Positions 11,520 through 25,128 of a stretch of 64,000 bases of DNA are shown here, one piece after another. A program made the translations under genes and the position numbers. The notes beneath the pieces are model-generated. The model worked only from the letters and a program-made list of their open reading frames with translations. It made no database searches and was not told the DNA's origin. This DNA comes from Theobroma cacao (Eukaryota > Streptophyta > Magnoliopsida > Malvales > Malvaceae), in assembly GCF_000208745.1 (NCBI RefSeq), contig NC_030853.1, positions 19,528,894-19,592,893 of the forward strand, given 5' to 3'. The first letter of the stretch is position 1. The number at the start of each line of letters is the position of its first letter.

Positions 11520-12290
11520 CGATTGCCTTTAATATTTCTTGGGGTTTGAAGTATGTTCTTGACATTTTTGCTGATGTAGGCTTATCTGTTGCAAAGCCTG
11601 CTGCTTCCCCCAAGGAGCAGCACCTCAAACTCATATACTTTAACGGTGAACGCCTCTTAGATCCTTCATCCTGCAGGCACGTCGTTGGGCGTCTTACATA
11701 TATATCTTACATCCCTCTCCTAGATATCGTTAACAGTGCTCATATTCTTAGTCAATTTATGCATCAACATCGAAAGCCCCACACGGATTCTATGCTTTGT
11801 TTACTTGGCTACTTAAAAGGCACACCTGGACAAGGCATCTTACTATCGTCTTCTGGTCCACTTCATCTTGCAACATATTGCGACTCTAATTGGGCGAGTT
11901 GCCCTATGACCCATTGATCAACCAGTAGCTACTGCATATTTCTATTGGTGTGTAAATCATCATCTGGTGATGCAGAAGATGGTGCCATGGCCATGGTCAC
12001 ATGTGAAATCACCTGGCTCACATATCTCTCGTCCGATCTTGGTTTGTTGCAAGCCTTTTTCACCAGCTACATTATATTGTGACAACCAAGTTGCCTTAGC
12101 ACATAGCTGCTCCAGTTTTTCAAGCTTTACTTAGGCCCTATCTCTACTTCTTATGTCTCTAAAACTGAACAATTAGTAGATATTTTTACTAATGCGTTAG
12201 GAGTCAACAAATTTAATAATTTGGAATCCAGGTTGGGCATTTGTAACTTATATGATCCAGCTTGGGCCTTGAGGGGGGTTATATATGCTG
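11520..12290 (+). pseudogene. Ty1/copia pol 3' end, copy B
   Basis: KYVLDIFADVGLSVAKPAAS, VGRLTYISYIPLLDIVNSAH and GYLKGTPGQGILLSSSGPLH read through without the stop found in copy A, then ATYCDSNWASCPM of RNase H followed by stops. After the copy-A breakpoint it continues with SKTEQLVDIFTNALG and SRLGICNLYDPAW, the normal C-terminus of a copia polyprotein. A purine tract (TTGAGGGGGG, about 12269-12278) comes next, as expected before a 3' LTR. RNase H is frameshifted, so this is a dead fragment. Confidence 0.85.
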
Positions 12291-12695
12291 GAAATTTAAT
12301 ATCATATACATATCCCATGTAGAAATTAAGCAGAAACACACCAATATCAGAACTTGTTAATTACAATTCCTACCTAATTACTTAATTTGCTAGTTAAAGT
12401 GTTTTTATTTAGCTGTGTTATAGTGTAACTGCTGACTGTCTCCATATCCAAACACAAAAAATTAATATTACTAGTAAACATTTTTGGTAAATCGGAGGAA
12501 GGTAGAAAGAGGGGAAGAGGATTTATATATTGAATGTAGACTCTTTTAATTAAAGAGGGATAAAAATTGTTACTTCTACACTTAGAATATGATTCAAATT
12601 TTGAAATGAACGGATAAAATTTAAGAGATGAAACACTCTCTCTTTTTGCCTGGCTCAAAATTATTACATATAAAAAAAAAGTTCATCAAATTACA
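12281..12695 (+). repeat. Probable partial 3' LTR of the copia fragment
   Basis: Sequence directly after the purine tract, absent from copy A. No second LTR exists to compare, so this rests on position alone. No coding frame of note. Confidence 0.4.
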
Positions 12696-13705
12696 AGTAA
12701 ATAATGTCACATTTTTTTCCCACAAAAATTTTAGACAAGAAACAGTATATTAATAAGTTATATTTAATAATATTATTATACGTATATCTTAGATGTTTTT
12801 TTTTTCTCAGTTAAATAGAAAATTATATTAATGATAATAAGATGTATAAAAAATGGTATCCCCTCATGGGTGCTAAAGCACAATAAGAAGTACATAGGTC
12901 TCAAGTAGCCTAATTCAATCCGTTATTAATAGGGTTTGAGTTTGAATTTGGATATTTCCAAATTAACAGATATTCGATCCGTTAACATCCTTACAAGGTT
13001 ACTTTTGTAAAATGAGAATCAAGGTAAAAAATTCACAAGTCCCAAGTAGCCTAATTCTAGTAAAATCTTATGATATTTGCACTAAAATTTTGAATTTGAC
13101 TCACATCAAAATGGGGAATTTATGAGAAGAAAAATAATTATTTTGAGTATACATAATTAAAGTACACCAAAAAAAAAAAGGTCAAGATTATGATTCAACT
13201 CCTCTTACCATTCTCCAAATATGCCCAGAATGGGAGAGGCAACTCACTAGTCAACACCAAAAAAACTCTTTATCTCCAATCTAAGTAGAATGAGATTTTT
13301 AATTTGCTTTATCTTTTAAATATTTTTGTGTTTTATGTTTGTGTTATTATTAAAGTTTGGCAAGATTAAAAGGTTAAGAGATGTCTTAAAATTTTGCAAG
13401 GAAGATAATTAATTGAAATTTCTTTTATATAATGATTAGAAAATTATATAATCTCAGAAAAGGGGCAGCTAAAAAAATATTTCATTACATAAAAATTATT
13501 CAAATAATTCTGACAGCCAAAATGATCTTTATGAGTTGGGCCTAGTTGCCAACATCGAGAGTCTTACACTGCAAAAATATTCCCCACATATTTAGCCAGT
13601 GAATTTATATATGTGTGGTCAACACGTTTTGTGGACATGTCAAAGAAAGTGACTCTTGTAATTATTTATCATTGTCATGTGCGGTTTTTTTCTTTTTCTT
13701 TTACC

Positions 13706-13923
13706 AGAGGTGTTTACGAGCGAGGTTAGGTTGGGTCTATCTAGCCTCCTATTTTAAAATGAAGTCCGAATTTAGCCCATTTCATTTATTTAATTATTAT
13801 TTTATTATCAAAATATTATTTTCATAATATTTTAAAAATAATTTAATATTCAAATAATATAATTACGTTGAGTCCGGTTGAGTTCGGACTTAAAAATCTA
13901 TTTCCAAACCCTTGGACACCTTT
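13706..13923. mobile_element. Small TIR element (MITE-like), copy in duplication B
   Basis: Counterpart of 4316-4513 with the same AGAGGTGTTTACGAGCG left end and a right end reading CCCTTGGACACCTTT. It is ~20 bp longer owing to an extra AT-rich stretch. Confidence 0.5.
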
Positions 13924-14183
13924 ACTTTGTTTATTACGATGGCTGCTATTTTATCCTAAAAAAAATCTTAATTTGTTATATTTTATACAAGATGAAGAAA
14001 TTAGGTAATTTTTGAAATAAGCCTTTTATTATTATTTTTTTTTTGAGTACAATACAACTCACTTTCTCAAAAATAAAATTGCCAGCGGTTGCCCTTGAAC
14101 AATTTCTACATACAACAAATTGAATTCCTACTTGAAGCTATCCATGAATTTCAAACATCATTTAATTATTATTTTTTATTTTT

Positions 14184-14272
14184 NNNNNNNNNNNNNNNNN
14201 NNNNNNNNNNNNNNNNNNNNNNNNNNNNNNNNNNNNNNNNNNNNNNNNNNNNNNNNNNNNNNNNNNNNNNNN
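14184..14272. other. Assembly gap (89 N)
   Basis: Run of undetermined bases at the right edge of duplication copy B. It probably marks a repeat-caused break, and its real length is unknown. Confidence 0.98.
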
Positions 14273-15297
14273 AGGAAAAAAAAAAGGAAAAAAGAAGAAA
14301 GGACCAAATGGCTAGGGAATATATAGTGGTTTTCCTTCTCAAGGAAATGGTCAACTACCTCAAAGTTAAAATTCACCTTTGGCCCATAGTACCATTAATT
14401 TATGTCCAATACAAGTACTTGGGACCCTAGTGCCCAAAACCCCATAGGAAAACATGTGGAGGCTGTTTGGGATAAGCAAGGAACTGCCCTTGAAAAAGAG
14501 ATCTCTTTGCCTTTGCCCTATAGCATAATCCTGCTTGAGGCAACAGTAGCGTAATGTGAACGGCTTTCAACTGTATAGCAAGTAGGGACACCAAGGGACC
14601 TAAAACCATTATTGGTAGAAATAGAGATTCGAACTTAATTTTTTTTTTTTTTGAGTAGAAAGATAAGCATTCATTTACAATTGAGTCAAATAAGAACCTA
14701 AATTATTGATCAAAATAATAAGAGAAAAATGAATTTGAGATTTTATTTGATGTCTGTAGTGGGAGAAAGTATCTGAAGAAAACATGGTGCACATGGAGGA
14801 GATTATATGCAATGTCTCCTCTAATGTCCTACCAAAAGCATTGTACAATAACGCATATGGGACTACGAAATGTTTGGCAGTTGGATGACAAACTAATCCG
14901 TGTTTGGTATGGGTGACCTTAATGCAGATGAGTGTAGATTGGAGAGAAACAAACATGTCTGTAGGGCTAGGCATGCAATGCAATTCACCCACTTTTTCCT
15001 AAACAATTACCTAGCAAATTTAATTTGGACTTGGGAAGCTTTTTATTTTCTCTTTTCTATTAAGTTAATAGAGGGGATACAAAGTCTCCTCTTCAAACAA
15101 GACAAATGATTATCGACTACTTCCATTGATACCACACCTGAAGAAAGTTACATAAATGTCACTTATCTTATCTTTTTTATTTTTATCATTAATTAAACCA
15201 AAATTCTTAAACACAAACATAAATCTATTCTTAAAAAAAAAACTCAATTAATTTCCTTTACTTCTTTTCGCTCCCTACTCTTCAAAAACATAAATTA

Positions 15298-15337
<40 letters not shown>

Positions 15338-16250
15338 CATTGAAAAGAAAAATGAAGAAAACACTATACTAAAAACATGAAATGGGTGCATTGGATTCCC
15401 CCTAGTTATCGAGATGAGATTCTATCTATATCTAAAAATGTACAACCACAAATGCGATAAGTAATTGCCCAATCTTGGGGTTGTGCTTTGTGCGAAACAA
15501 ACACAGCTAGCTCATCACATGCATGGCTGCCCCATGAAGAGGGAGGGGTCCTTGGTGTACGAGAGGACGGTGGTACTGATGTTAAACATGGGACCATCTT
15601 TGGCTATCCGTCAAAGTTCGCAACTCTTTTGTAAAAACCAGCTACTACTACTACTACTACTTCTACTTCTTCCACTATTTTGAGCAAGTGAGAAGAGTTG
15701 CAGCAAAATGGGGCTCTTTGATTTGACACCAAATTTGTCATCTCCCACTCACCGTTTCTCAACCAACCAATACTCCCTCCTCCTTAGCCCTTACTCAAAG
15801 CCTTAGTGATTCCACCACTTCGTTTTTTTTTGTCTTTGACAATGATCCATTTTTCCTTCTTTTATTTTACAAACTATTTTCACTTTTTTTTTTAAATAAA
15901 CATTATGTAATTCCAACATACATGTCAAATCCACTTTTCAAAATGAATAGAGTTTATAAGATGAGAGAAAGTTACTTTTAATTCTTAACTCTGAAATTAT
16001 TTATATAAAATAAATAAATACATGTTGATTGAGAGTTTTGTATGATTTGAATTTGATAATAATTTGTAGAGCGTTCAAGTAAGGGTGACAACAAGAATGT
16101 AATGTCCTCATTGGCTTGTAACATAATTTCAAAAGCATTTGTTATTGGAATTTGTTTATAAGTAATACAAATTATTAATTATTTAATAATGGATACTCTT
16201 TGTGATTTTTTTTTTGGAAAAAGCTAATTTCATCTTTCTTTTAACCTTTT
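14273..16250. other. Intergenic DNA, no gene recognised
   Basis: Contains a (TA)16 microsatellite at 15301-15332, a (CTA)n run near 15642-15660 and a GC-richer patch at about 15400-15620 with short frames on both strands. None resembles a known protein. The GC-richer patch could be a worn gene fragment or a regulatory region of a neighbour; I cannot decide. Confidence 0.5.
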
Positions 16251-16251
16251 T

Positions 16252-16846
16252 TGAGTCTGTTTGGCATAGTTTTTTTTTTTAGCTTAAAAGCTTTTATGAA
16301 GCTCTTATGAAAATAATAGTTTTTAAATTAAGTTGACTCTGTTTGGTAAATTTACTTTTATAATTTTTTTTATAAATAATTTGTTTGACCAAATAATTTA
16401 TATAAGTTCTAATTTTGAATAAAATTACCATAAAGGGTATTTAATAAATAATTTTCTATTAATCACAAATTCCTTTGTTCATAATGAAAAAAAGTTAATT
16501 TTATTTTTTATTTATAAAAAGTATAAAAAGTATTTTTATATAACATATAATTTATAATTAATAATAAATCATATAAAAATGAAAACAGATAATGTTGGAA
16601 TTATTTTTAATAGATGAGGACATTTTTAAAACAAAAAGAAAAATTCTCCTAAAAAAGAGGTGTGTTTTTAAAAAAAGAGGAGAGAAAGCTCCCCTCTAGA
16701 GCTTTTTCTAAAACTCTTTTTTTCAAAATTTTATTCTTTAAAAAAAAGTTGTTTATTTTTTTTAAGAGTTTCTCCAAATTCTTGTTTGGCCTGACTTTTG
16801 CTTTTAAGAAGTGGATAAGTTGAAAAAAAGTTAGGCCAAACAACCA
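16252..16846 (+). mobile_element. MITE-like DNA element, family 1 copy 1
   Basis: About 595 bp with imperfect inverted ends: GTCTGTTTGGCATAG on the left and AGGCCAAACAACC on the right. Both halves resemble, in inverted orientation, the region at 38184-39015 (for example AGCTTAAAAGCTTTTATGAAGCTC against the complement there). A lysine/phenylalanine-rich frame inside is a by-product of A/T runs, not a gene. Superfamily not determined. Confidence 0.6.
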
Positions 16847-19800
16847 CTTAGTGGAAAGCTTAAATAGTTCTAATTTCTTTTGTGAAGTTTTATCCATATA
16901 TATTAATCATGGTTAGCCAAGGGCTTAAGTGGAATTTTGGATTAGTATCCATCTCATTTCTAAATAAATGGGCAATGGGCTGGGTTAGTTAATCGGTGCT
17001 AATTAGCTTAGGTGGAGTCAACTATTCGATACCTTATAAGCAAGTTTCAGTTAAGATAAGGCAAAAATTAGTGAATATCCTAACCCCATAAAAAAAATAA
17101 AAACCTATTATTCCTTTTTCCTCTTATTTCATTTTTTACATGTCCCCCCCCCCCCCCCCTTCCTTTTTAAAGAAAAAATTTAAAAAGTACATATAAAAAA
17201 TGAGGATAAAGTTCCTTATATAATTTTCTCAAGTAACTATAATGAATATAATTTGAATATTTATATCTACATTGGCTTGACATTGGTCTCATATCAATTT
17301 TATCTTGATAAATCAACAATTTTTAAAAGCTTAACTTACTCTCATAGGAGAACCTAAAGAAAATGATATGACAAACCTAGATTGATCTTTACTTAAATTC
17401 TGTGGAAGAGCAAATGCCCCAACTAGGGCAAGGCAAAGTAGAATTGAACTCTCTAGGTGCTATAAGTTTATTTAGACCCATCCCTATCACCAGCTGTTCA
17501 TCACAAACTCAGTGATTAATAAGTGGTAAAAAATGTTAGCAATGATCATGAAAATGTACAAGAGATTGAACAAAAACAAAGCTAATTAAAGGGGAAAAGG
17601 TTGTGCTTCCTTTTTCTCTTTTCTTTTGTTTTGCTTACTAGCTAGGTAGACCAAAGCAAACAAGGATGCTATAATGCATGAATGCATGTGAAGTGTTTGG
17701 TTATTAAAGAAGCCTATGCTTTTCTCCTTTTTTAATTTTTTTGGTACTTTTGAATTTGTTTTTGTTGCCTTTTTTATCATTCAAATCTCTCGAGCTCTCC
17801 TTGCCTTTTTTTGTTACCTTTTTTATATATGCCCTGTTGTTTTTGGTTTTTTGTTTGCTTGATTATGGTGGTGGTGTCCTGTTGGTTGGGGTAATCAAGC
17901 AGTTCTTTAATTTACTTGTTAGGATAATGGCAGATTTTATGCTCTATCTTGTTGGGTTGCAGGTTCTAGCCGTGTGAATGAGTCTTGTAATAAGGTACAC
18001 CAGGTGAAAAACTTGATAGGAAAGTAATTCTATAGCTTTCCCATGCAATAAAATCATATCGCTTTTCAAAAAAAAAATTGAATTATCTAATTCTAAAACT
18101 ACTTCATTTTCCTTTGTCTCCATTTTCATTCCTGGAGGATGAGGGTGACTCAGTTTTCCCTTTATTTTCAAAGTGATCTAATCGACTATGGCGATTTCTA
18201 TATCATTTAACAAACAACTGGCATTAATCAAATAAGGCTTTGTTTTTAAATTTGATTATTTAATCCTTAATCAACTGTTTGTATGTACTTTGTTTGCATC
18301 GTTTATTGCCGGCATGAATACTTGGAAAAGCAATAATCTAAGGAATCATTAGTAATTACTTAATAATTAATCATCTAAAATAGTCACTCTAAGCACCGAG
18401 ATTAACAATCAAATACAAAATTTATATTTTAAAATAATTCGTGGGGTTTTACGCAATGAGACAACATGGTTTACAAGTAGGATCTTTAATTTACAATTAA
18501 GGAATCTTATTGACTTCTATTTGCACGAGGAATGCTTCGCATGAAGATGCCAATGACAAATGGCAAAAAATTAAGGGTATTGCCATGTGAATGAAGGCAA
18601 CCATGTAAGGCTTATATTGAATGAAGGTGAAGAGAAGATTTTGTGTTTGTTGTAATTTGACCATCTCTTTTGAATTCTTCTTATTGTTTATTTTTTTAAT
18701 TCTCAACAAATTTTGAAGAAGAGTTCACTACTACTAATTTGTCTGAACATTTATAGTTTATAAACAATGCCATAATTTATAAATAAAGCACTTATTGTGT
18801 CTACTCAAATACAAAATTTGATAATATGTCTTTCACTATGACATTCTCCTTTGAATCCAAATACACTTCGGAGCTTCCAAGTAGACACATAAACCAGTTG
18901 ATTCAGGGAAGAGAGAGATTCTCTTTGTGTATCTGAATTCCGATGAATTTTCACGTGATATTGTTATTTTTATATGTAGTGACGAATTTTATCATTTAAA
19001 ATTTACTCGTTTAATTATAAAACCAGATGTAATTTTTTTAATTTTATATTTGATTATTATACTCACTTATATGTTTTAAATTTCAGATAAAGAATTCTTT
19101 TAATTTTTGGACAAAATTGACATTCTTGTCTAGAAATTTTATAATATAAAGAATTTTTGAAGTTTGGAGTAGGTATTTATTACCTTTTTGTTTATCTTTC
19201 CCGAAAAGTCCAGTAAGCTTCGTATCCACGTTAGTTTCATGGATTTCTAAAATCACCAACCTATGAGTGTTCGATTAAACATTCAAATTGCAAAGCTTTC
19301 CTTGGGAAGATAATCATTCAGTACTAATCCACCATTACCAAGGCTAAATGTGCAAGCAATTATTTTCTAGATTTGATACTCCTAAATTTTCTGATTTTCT
19401 TTTTTGGGATTTCTCGCTGAGTGTTGCTCATGGTTACCAAAATTATTCTTTCTGCTTCTTTAATTTACATGGTGGACAATATTTATATGACTCATGGAAG
19501 ATGCACTGTCCTCTTCATATGGATTATTTTTCTTATTGCTAGATTCAAAATAGACAAAAAAACCTCAAAAAATAAGTGTCTTTCTTTTAATTATTTTTAC
19601 ATATGACGAGTTAGAAGGAGCTGGTGCCTGGTGAACAGATTTGAACTTTGAACGTAAGGTCAAGTTTGAACCATTATCTCACACGTACCATGAAGCTTTG
19701 TATGAAGAGAATAATATATAGTGTTCTTCGTACTTGGTAAAAAAGATGCATAGTTTTATTGATATATAGAGATATATATATATATATATATAGTTTAGCA

Positions 19801-19853
19801 CACATTTTCTTTTCATGAAATTACATATATAAGAAGACATTGTAATTCTTATT
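16847..19853. other. Intergenic DNA, no gene recognised
   Basis: AT-rich, with a 16-base C run at 17144-17159. Short frames (for example the hydrophobic one at 17741-17977) follow T-rich sequence and lack family resemblance. No RNA gene seen. Confidence 0.55.
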
Positions 19854-20262
19854 CCTTTTTTGTTAAGTCATAAAAGTTATTATTAAAAATATATTACAAG
19901 CGGTACAAAAGTTAAAATAGTGGAACGCTAATCTCGTTACATATATTTATTACCCTCTCCGTTGCAAATTCAACACCACAATACTAATATTATAAAACAC
20001 CATACACCACACCTAAACATAACTTAATTTAAGATCCCTTCACTGCCACGATCGAAATCACAAATATAAACAATACAACACTAAAGTCAATACCACGCAA
20101 TACACATATCATTCTTGTCCACCCCTCTTTTGGCAAAATAAAGTCCGCACAATAGTTAGCTTCTCTGTATATATTCCAGAAGAAGACACCTCTGGTGACA
20201 TTACGCTTCATATCAATATCATATGCTGAAAAAGTTTTCACAACTTCCACGGTCTTTTGCAA
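19854..20262 (-). pseudogene. LINE 3' tail with RNase H remnant
   Basis: The minus strand encodes NIYREANYCADFI, the typical end of the RNase H-like domain of plant LINEs (normally H/NxxREAN.CAD). It is followed by a T-rich hydrophobic tail and, near 19855, an A-rich end (AACAAAAAAAGG) as at LINE 3' termini. Only the last ~400 bp remain, consistent with 5' truncation on insertion. No clear target-site duplication. Confidence 0.65.
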
Positions 20263-21680
20263 GGATTATATATATATATATATATAGTAACCGTTGAGTT
20301 TGATTTAATTATTAAGATTTTCTTTTCTAGCCGAGATGAATCATTGAATATCTCGAGTGCAACTTTAATGGCATAAAACTTAGTATAACCAGAATTCGTC
20401 ACACAACAGAGCTAGAGAAAATAACAAGAAAATTACCTTCCAAATTTCTTCAAACAATGTCAAAACTTGAACGATCTGATCTATATTTAATAAACACAGG
20501 TATGCGCATGTGTACACACGCACGCATGCACTATATATATGACATAACTATTGAATTCTAAAGAAAAACAAAATAAAACTATGTTTGATTGATTTTTTTT
20601 TATTTTTGATTTATGTTTTTTATTTTATGCAAAAAAATACAAAAAGTAAAAATATCAACTAAATGAAAACTAAATAAACCAACAAAATCAATATAAAATT
20701 AGACAAAACTCATACATGTTTGGACTTGAACTTGAGAAGTAAAAGTTTCAGGAGTTCTTTTTTGTCATTAAGGCAATGCCTCGTTGACTTGTACCAACTC
20801 ACATTTGATTCCATATAAAAATATTGTGCACATAATTTTGAAAATAGCATGTGCATGGTAAGAGCAATTAAAATCACTATTGCTTTTAGACTTTTATTGA
20901 TTGAATTCAATTGCAAAACATATATAATAGTTTTATATATGTTTGGCAAAGAATTTGAGGGCTCATAGGATGGGGTGGATTTGAGTAAAAGGATAGCTTG
21001 GACTACCATCAATTGTTGAAGCAAATTTAGTTTATAGTGGGGCTGGCCTGGCTAGGACTAGGGATGCAAGAAAAGATAGAGCTAGGGCAGCAGATGGTTG
21101 TTTGATGTAACCAAAGTTAGACATGGCAACTTTCTTGTGAGGGGATATATCATTAGTTGTGGTGGCCGAATTATATCTAATAGTTTTGCCATAGTTTGCA
21201 TACAGTTCTCTCTTTATAACTTAAAGATTAAGATGAAGATGGATAACAATCTCCTGCTCTACTTTCTTGCTTGCTTTATGAGCAATATCTTTTCTCATGT
21301 TGGAGACATGTATATTCAAATTGGATATGTGATCTCCCTCTTCTTCTTCTTTTTTTTCTTTAAAAATTTATTAGAAGTGAAAATTTTCAATAGAGTAGTA
21401 ATTTAATTCTAAATAATGCTATTAATATCTCCTAGACTTTGCAAAAGCAATGCTAAAATGGATTAAAATAAACAATATGAGAGTGTTGTCTTGCTAAAAT
21501 AAGTATTTATTTGATTTAGGGAAAATATTTATGGGAGCATTTCTGTACATCTTGAAGGAATGAATATACATAGTTTGCTTTAAAAAAAAATTGTGAGGAG
21601 TAGGCCTTCATAGGAGCTTATTACACAAACCACATTGATATCTTTCTTTTTTAATTTTTTACACATGAGGAAGTTAGAGG
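20263..21680. other. Intergenic DNA, no gene recognised
   Basis: AT-rich with short (TA)n tracts (20267-20286). No coding frame with family resemblance. It ends at the copia target site AGAGG. Confidence 0.55.
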
Positions 21681-22189
21681 TGATAAAAATTTTATGTATA
21701 AATAAGATTATACTAATCCAAGATCTACCATAATAAGAATTTAAAACACAAAGCGTACCTAATTTTTGATCCATGGTTTAACAACCAAAACAATATTTAT
21801 CAGATTGACTACTGGTCTTTAGTGCACTAGAATCTTCCTCTCCTTTTCTTTGTAACTCTCTAATGGGTGAGATCTTTATATTTTTGCTTAGACAGGAGAG
21901 GGGACCGAGCCTTTCTTTAAATAGTGAATCCCTAGTCCCACCCATCATAAGATGTAAGGCTCCTAAATAGACCTACACATTAAGTCCACATTTATTATAT
22001 TCATGTATCATTACTGCATACATGAATCAGTAGATTCATATATCATTATTGATTACAAGTATGAATAAGTAGATCCAATTAGAGGATATAATTAATTGTC
22101 ACTTTATCAAGACCAAATAACCTTAGATTATTTTATAAAAGGCAAAATAAATATGAATAATGTAAGTCCATAATTAAGAAAATCTAATA
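21681..22189 (-). repeat. 3' LTR of the copia element
   Basis: 509 bp; on the minus strand begins TATTAGATTTTC (original TG probably mutated) and ends TTTTTATCA. Paired with 29502-30044. Confidence 0.92.
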
Positions 22190-22939
22190 ATCTCCCACTT
22201 GGACTACATTATTAAAATTTTTAAATTTTCAAAACACTTTTTTTGAAAATGACTCATATATAGGCTAAGACAACTTAAAACTTTATGAGCTCAATTTAAA
22301 AAATAATTGGTCTTGAGACATACTTCAATAATCCTTCTGTCCAATAAGATTTATGATATAGAAAAATAGCAGTAACTACTTCTATTAAGATATAGCACTA
22401 ACTATAATCACATATGTTACTGAATCTTATTGACATGAAGTAAATGTGGTAGTGTAGCAACAAATAACAATACGTTCTTAATGATCTATATTCATGTGTT
22501 GTATTTGTGTGTCAGTCACTTTATTCTCTTCTTTATACAGCTAATGCATGCAAGAGAAATACTTTTGGTTTATTTAGTAAACCTGTATGTCTGTTTTGCA
22601 TATCTTGAAATTATTTTATGTGTCAAAGATATACTTTCAAGGCTGTAAATTTATGCCCCAACCTATGCTTAAAATTGACACATATTTTAAGTTTTAATAC
22701 TTGCAAGTATGTATGTATACAAAAAATCTGTATGATTGAATATCATTGGAATAATTATTAAAATAAATTCAAATACATTATCAATATTATGAATGTGCTA
22801 AACAAAAGCTAATAAAATAATATCAAATCCTTCCACTAACTAAGTACATCAAAAGACTCCAAAACACCCATATCATCATGAGCATATTTCTTGAAAGTGA
22901 TAGGGTGCAATCCTTTGGTTAGTGGATCAACGATCATGG

Positions 22940-23374
22940 CATTAGTTTAAATATGCTCAACAACAATGTCACCATTTTTCTCAAGTTCTTTAACTATCAA
23001 ATATTTTATCTCTATGTGCTTGGCCCTTGTGATATTTATATTATTGTCAGTGAACATAATTGCTGCAGAATTATCATAGTATACTTGTATGAGTCTAGCA
23101 ATAGAGTTAACTATCGATAATTCCTTGATGAGATTTCTTAACCAAACTGCTTGTGTAGCTGCTCCATAACATACCACAAATTCTGCTTGCATAGTGGATG
23201 AGGTCACTAGTGTTTGTTTTACAATTTTCCAAGATATTGCATCACCTGCTAACACAAAAATGTATTATGATGTGGATTTCCTATCATTTGTATAGCTAGC
23301 AAAGTCTGGATCCATATAACCCACCAACTTAAGATCTTCAACCTTTTGATAAACTAGCATATAATCCTTGGTTC
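22940..23374 (-). pseudogene. copia RNase H
   Basis: GDAISWKIVKQTLVTSSTMQ, AEFVVCYGAATQAVWLRNL and YYDNSAAIMFTDN, with the TRAKHIEIKYLIVKE tail, are standard copia RNase H motifs. Upstream, VEDLKLVGYMDPDFASYTND continues the domain up to the hAT insertion at 23375. The catalytic Asp and Glu positions look present, but the reading is broken. Confidence 0.88.
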
Positions 23375-25128
23375 TAGAGATGTAAACGAGTAGGGTACTC
23401 GTTATTTTTGAGGTACCCGACCCCGAAACCGTTTAAATACTAAAGTACCCAAACCCTATAAAAACCAAAATAAAATTAAAAAATACTACTCAAAATCGAA
23501 TCCTATTAGAACCGTTAATTATCCGAATCCCTTAATTATCTGATTATTCAAAGTAAATTTTTAGTATTCGAATACCTGTTTAATAACCCAAACCTGAAAC
23601 CTAAAATGCAAATAAAAAATGTTTTACATTAATTCATATATAATTAACTAACAATTAAAAACTATTCCACAATTAAAATCAACAACAATACAATGAAATA
23701 GGGTTTTTTTTTTTTGGACTTGAAATAGGGTATTATCTAGTCTTTATTACATTATGTTATCTTATATCTATTTCTAGTGTTATCTTATATTGTCTTAAAT
23801 GAAAAATTAAGAAATTAGATATAATGTAAAATTTTTATATCTTATATGATTATCTAGTCATTATTAATATAAGGTAGAAAAGTAATAAGTGGGGAGAAAA
23901 TAGATATAAGGTATCAAATCAAATTAAATTAGTTGAAATAATAATTAAAGTTACTTCAAGAAAAATTAAACATAAATTTAGGAAAAATATTATATGTTGC
24001 TTCCGAAAGGTTAAAGTGTTAATTAAACAAAACAACGATATGTTATTAAGTTTACATCATAGTTAAAATAATATAAATTAATTTTACATTTGTTAGTTTA
24101 TAAGTTCAACTAATATAAAAATTTTATATATTTAAGTTTGCATAATAGTTCAAGCAATATAAATTAATTTTACATTTTTTTGTTTATAAGTTTAACTAGT
24201 ATAAAAATTTTATATATTTAAATTTGCATCATAGTTCAAGTAATATAAATTAATTTTACATTTTTTAGTTTAAAAGTTCAACTAATATAAAAATTTTACC
24301 TATTTAAGTTTGCATCATAGTTCAAGTAATATAAATTAATTTTACAATTATTAGTTTACAAATTCAACTGATATTAAAATTTTATACTTTTAAGATTGTA
24401 TCTTAGTTCAAGTAATATAAATTAATTATACATTTGTTAGTTTACAAGTTCAACTAATATAAAAATTTTATATATTTAAGTTTGCATCATAGTTCAAGTA
24501 ATATAAATTAATTTTACATTTGTTCATTTAAAAGTTCAACTACTATAAAAATTTTATATATTTAAGTTTACATTACAGTTCAAGTAATATAAATTAATTT
24601 TACATTGGTTAGTTTACAAGTTCAACTAATATAAAAATATTATATATTTAAGTTTCCATCATAGTTCAAGTAATACAAATTAATTTTACATTTGTTAGTT
24701 TACAAGTTCAACTAATATAAAAATTTTATATATTTAAGTTTGCATCATACTTTAAGTAACATAAATTAATTTTACATTTATTAGTTTACAAGTTCAACTA
24801 ATATAAATTTTTTATATATTTAAGTTTGCATTATAAGTTATATAAATTAATTTTACATTTGTTAGTTTACAAATTCAACTAATATAAAAATTTTATAAGT
24901 ACTATAACCATAATCGGATTCTAAACGGGGTATTGGGTACCCGAAACCCAAAATAAATATAATTGGGTTCAGGTGTCAAGTACCTTAAGGGTGATAACCA
25001 AACCCGAGTCGAGTATTAAAAGAACTACTTGAATCTGCCTCGTAACCAATTATGGAGTATCCGAACCCTATTTTATCGGATGGAATACCTGTAGGTAACC
25101 GATTATTAACTACCCATTTACATCCCTA
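23375..25128. mobile_element. Non-autonomous hAT element nested in the copia
   Basis: 1754 bp with ends TAGAGATGTAAACG and (reverse complement of the right end) TAGGGATGTAAATGGG, and a perfect 8-bp target-site duplication CTTGGTTC (23367-23374 and 25129-25136), diagnostic of hAT. The duplicated octamer lies inside the copia pol sequence, so the element inserted after the copia. There is no transposase. About half of it is an 86-bp tandem repeat. Confidence 0.93.
24061..24898. repeat. Minisatellite, ten units of ~86 bp
   Basis: Ten near-identical units beginning AGTTCAAGTAATATAAATTA and ending TTTAAGTTTGCATCAT, the last shortened. They lie wholly inside the hAT element. Confidence 0.93.

Larger units (their letters stand above)
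11520..14165 (+). repeat. Segmental duplication, copy B
   Basis: Matches 2679-4775 from its first base (GATTGCC...), beginning 72 bp after the GGPPS stop. It shares the same internal copia deletion as copy A, so the duplication followed decay of the element. It retains ~560 bp (about 12128-12690) missing from A. The right end runs into the assembly gap, so its true limit is unknown. Confidence 0.88.

Noticed and set aside
14089..14430. Open frame spanning the N gap
   Set aside because: Most of it is undetermined bases.
15406..15683. Overlapping frames on both strands in a GC-richer patch
   Set aside because: No recognised domain or splice structure; kept only as an unassigned region.
16649..16897. 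82-residue Lys/Phe-rich frame
   Set aside because: Lies across poly-A/T tracts of a MITE; composition explains it.
17144..17159. C16 run
   Set aside because: Simple homopolymer, possibly length-inaccurate; no functional reading.
17741..17977. Hydrophobic 78-residue frame resembling a membrane protein
   Set aside because: T-rich DNA gives Phe/Leu runs in any frame; no family resemblance.
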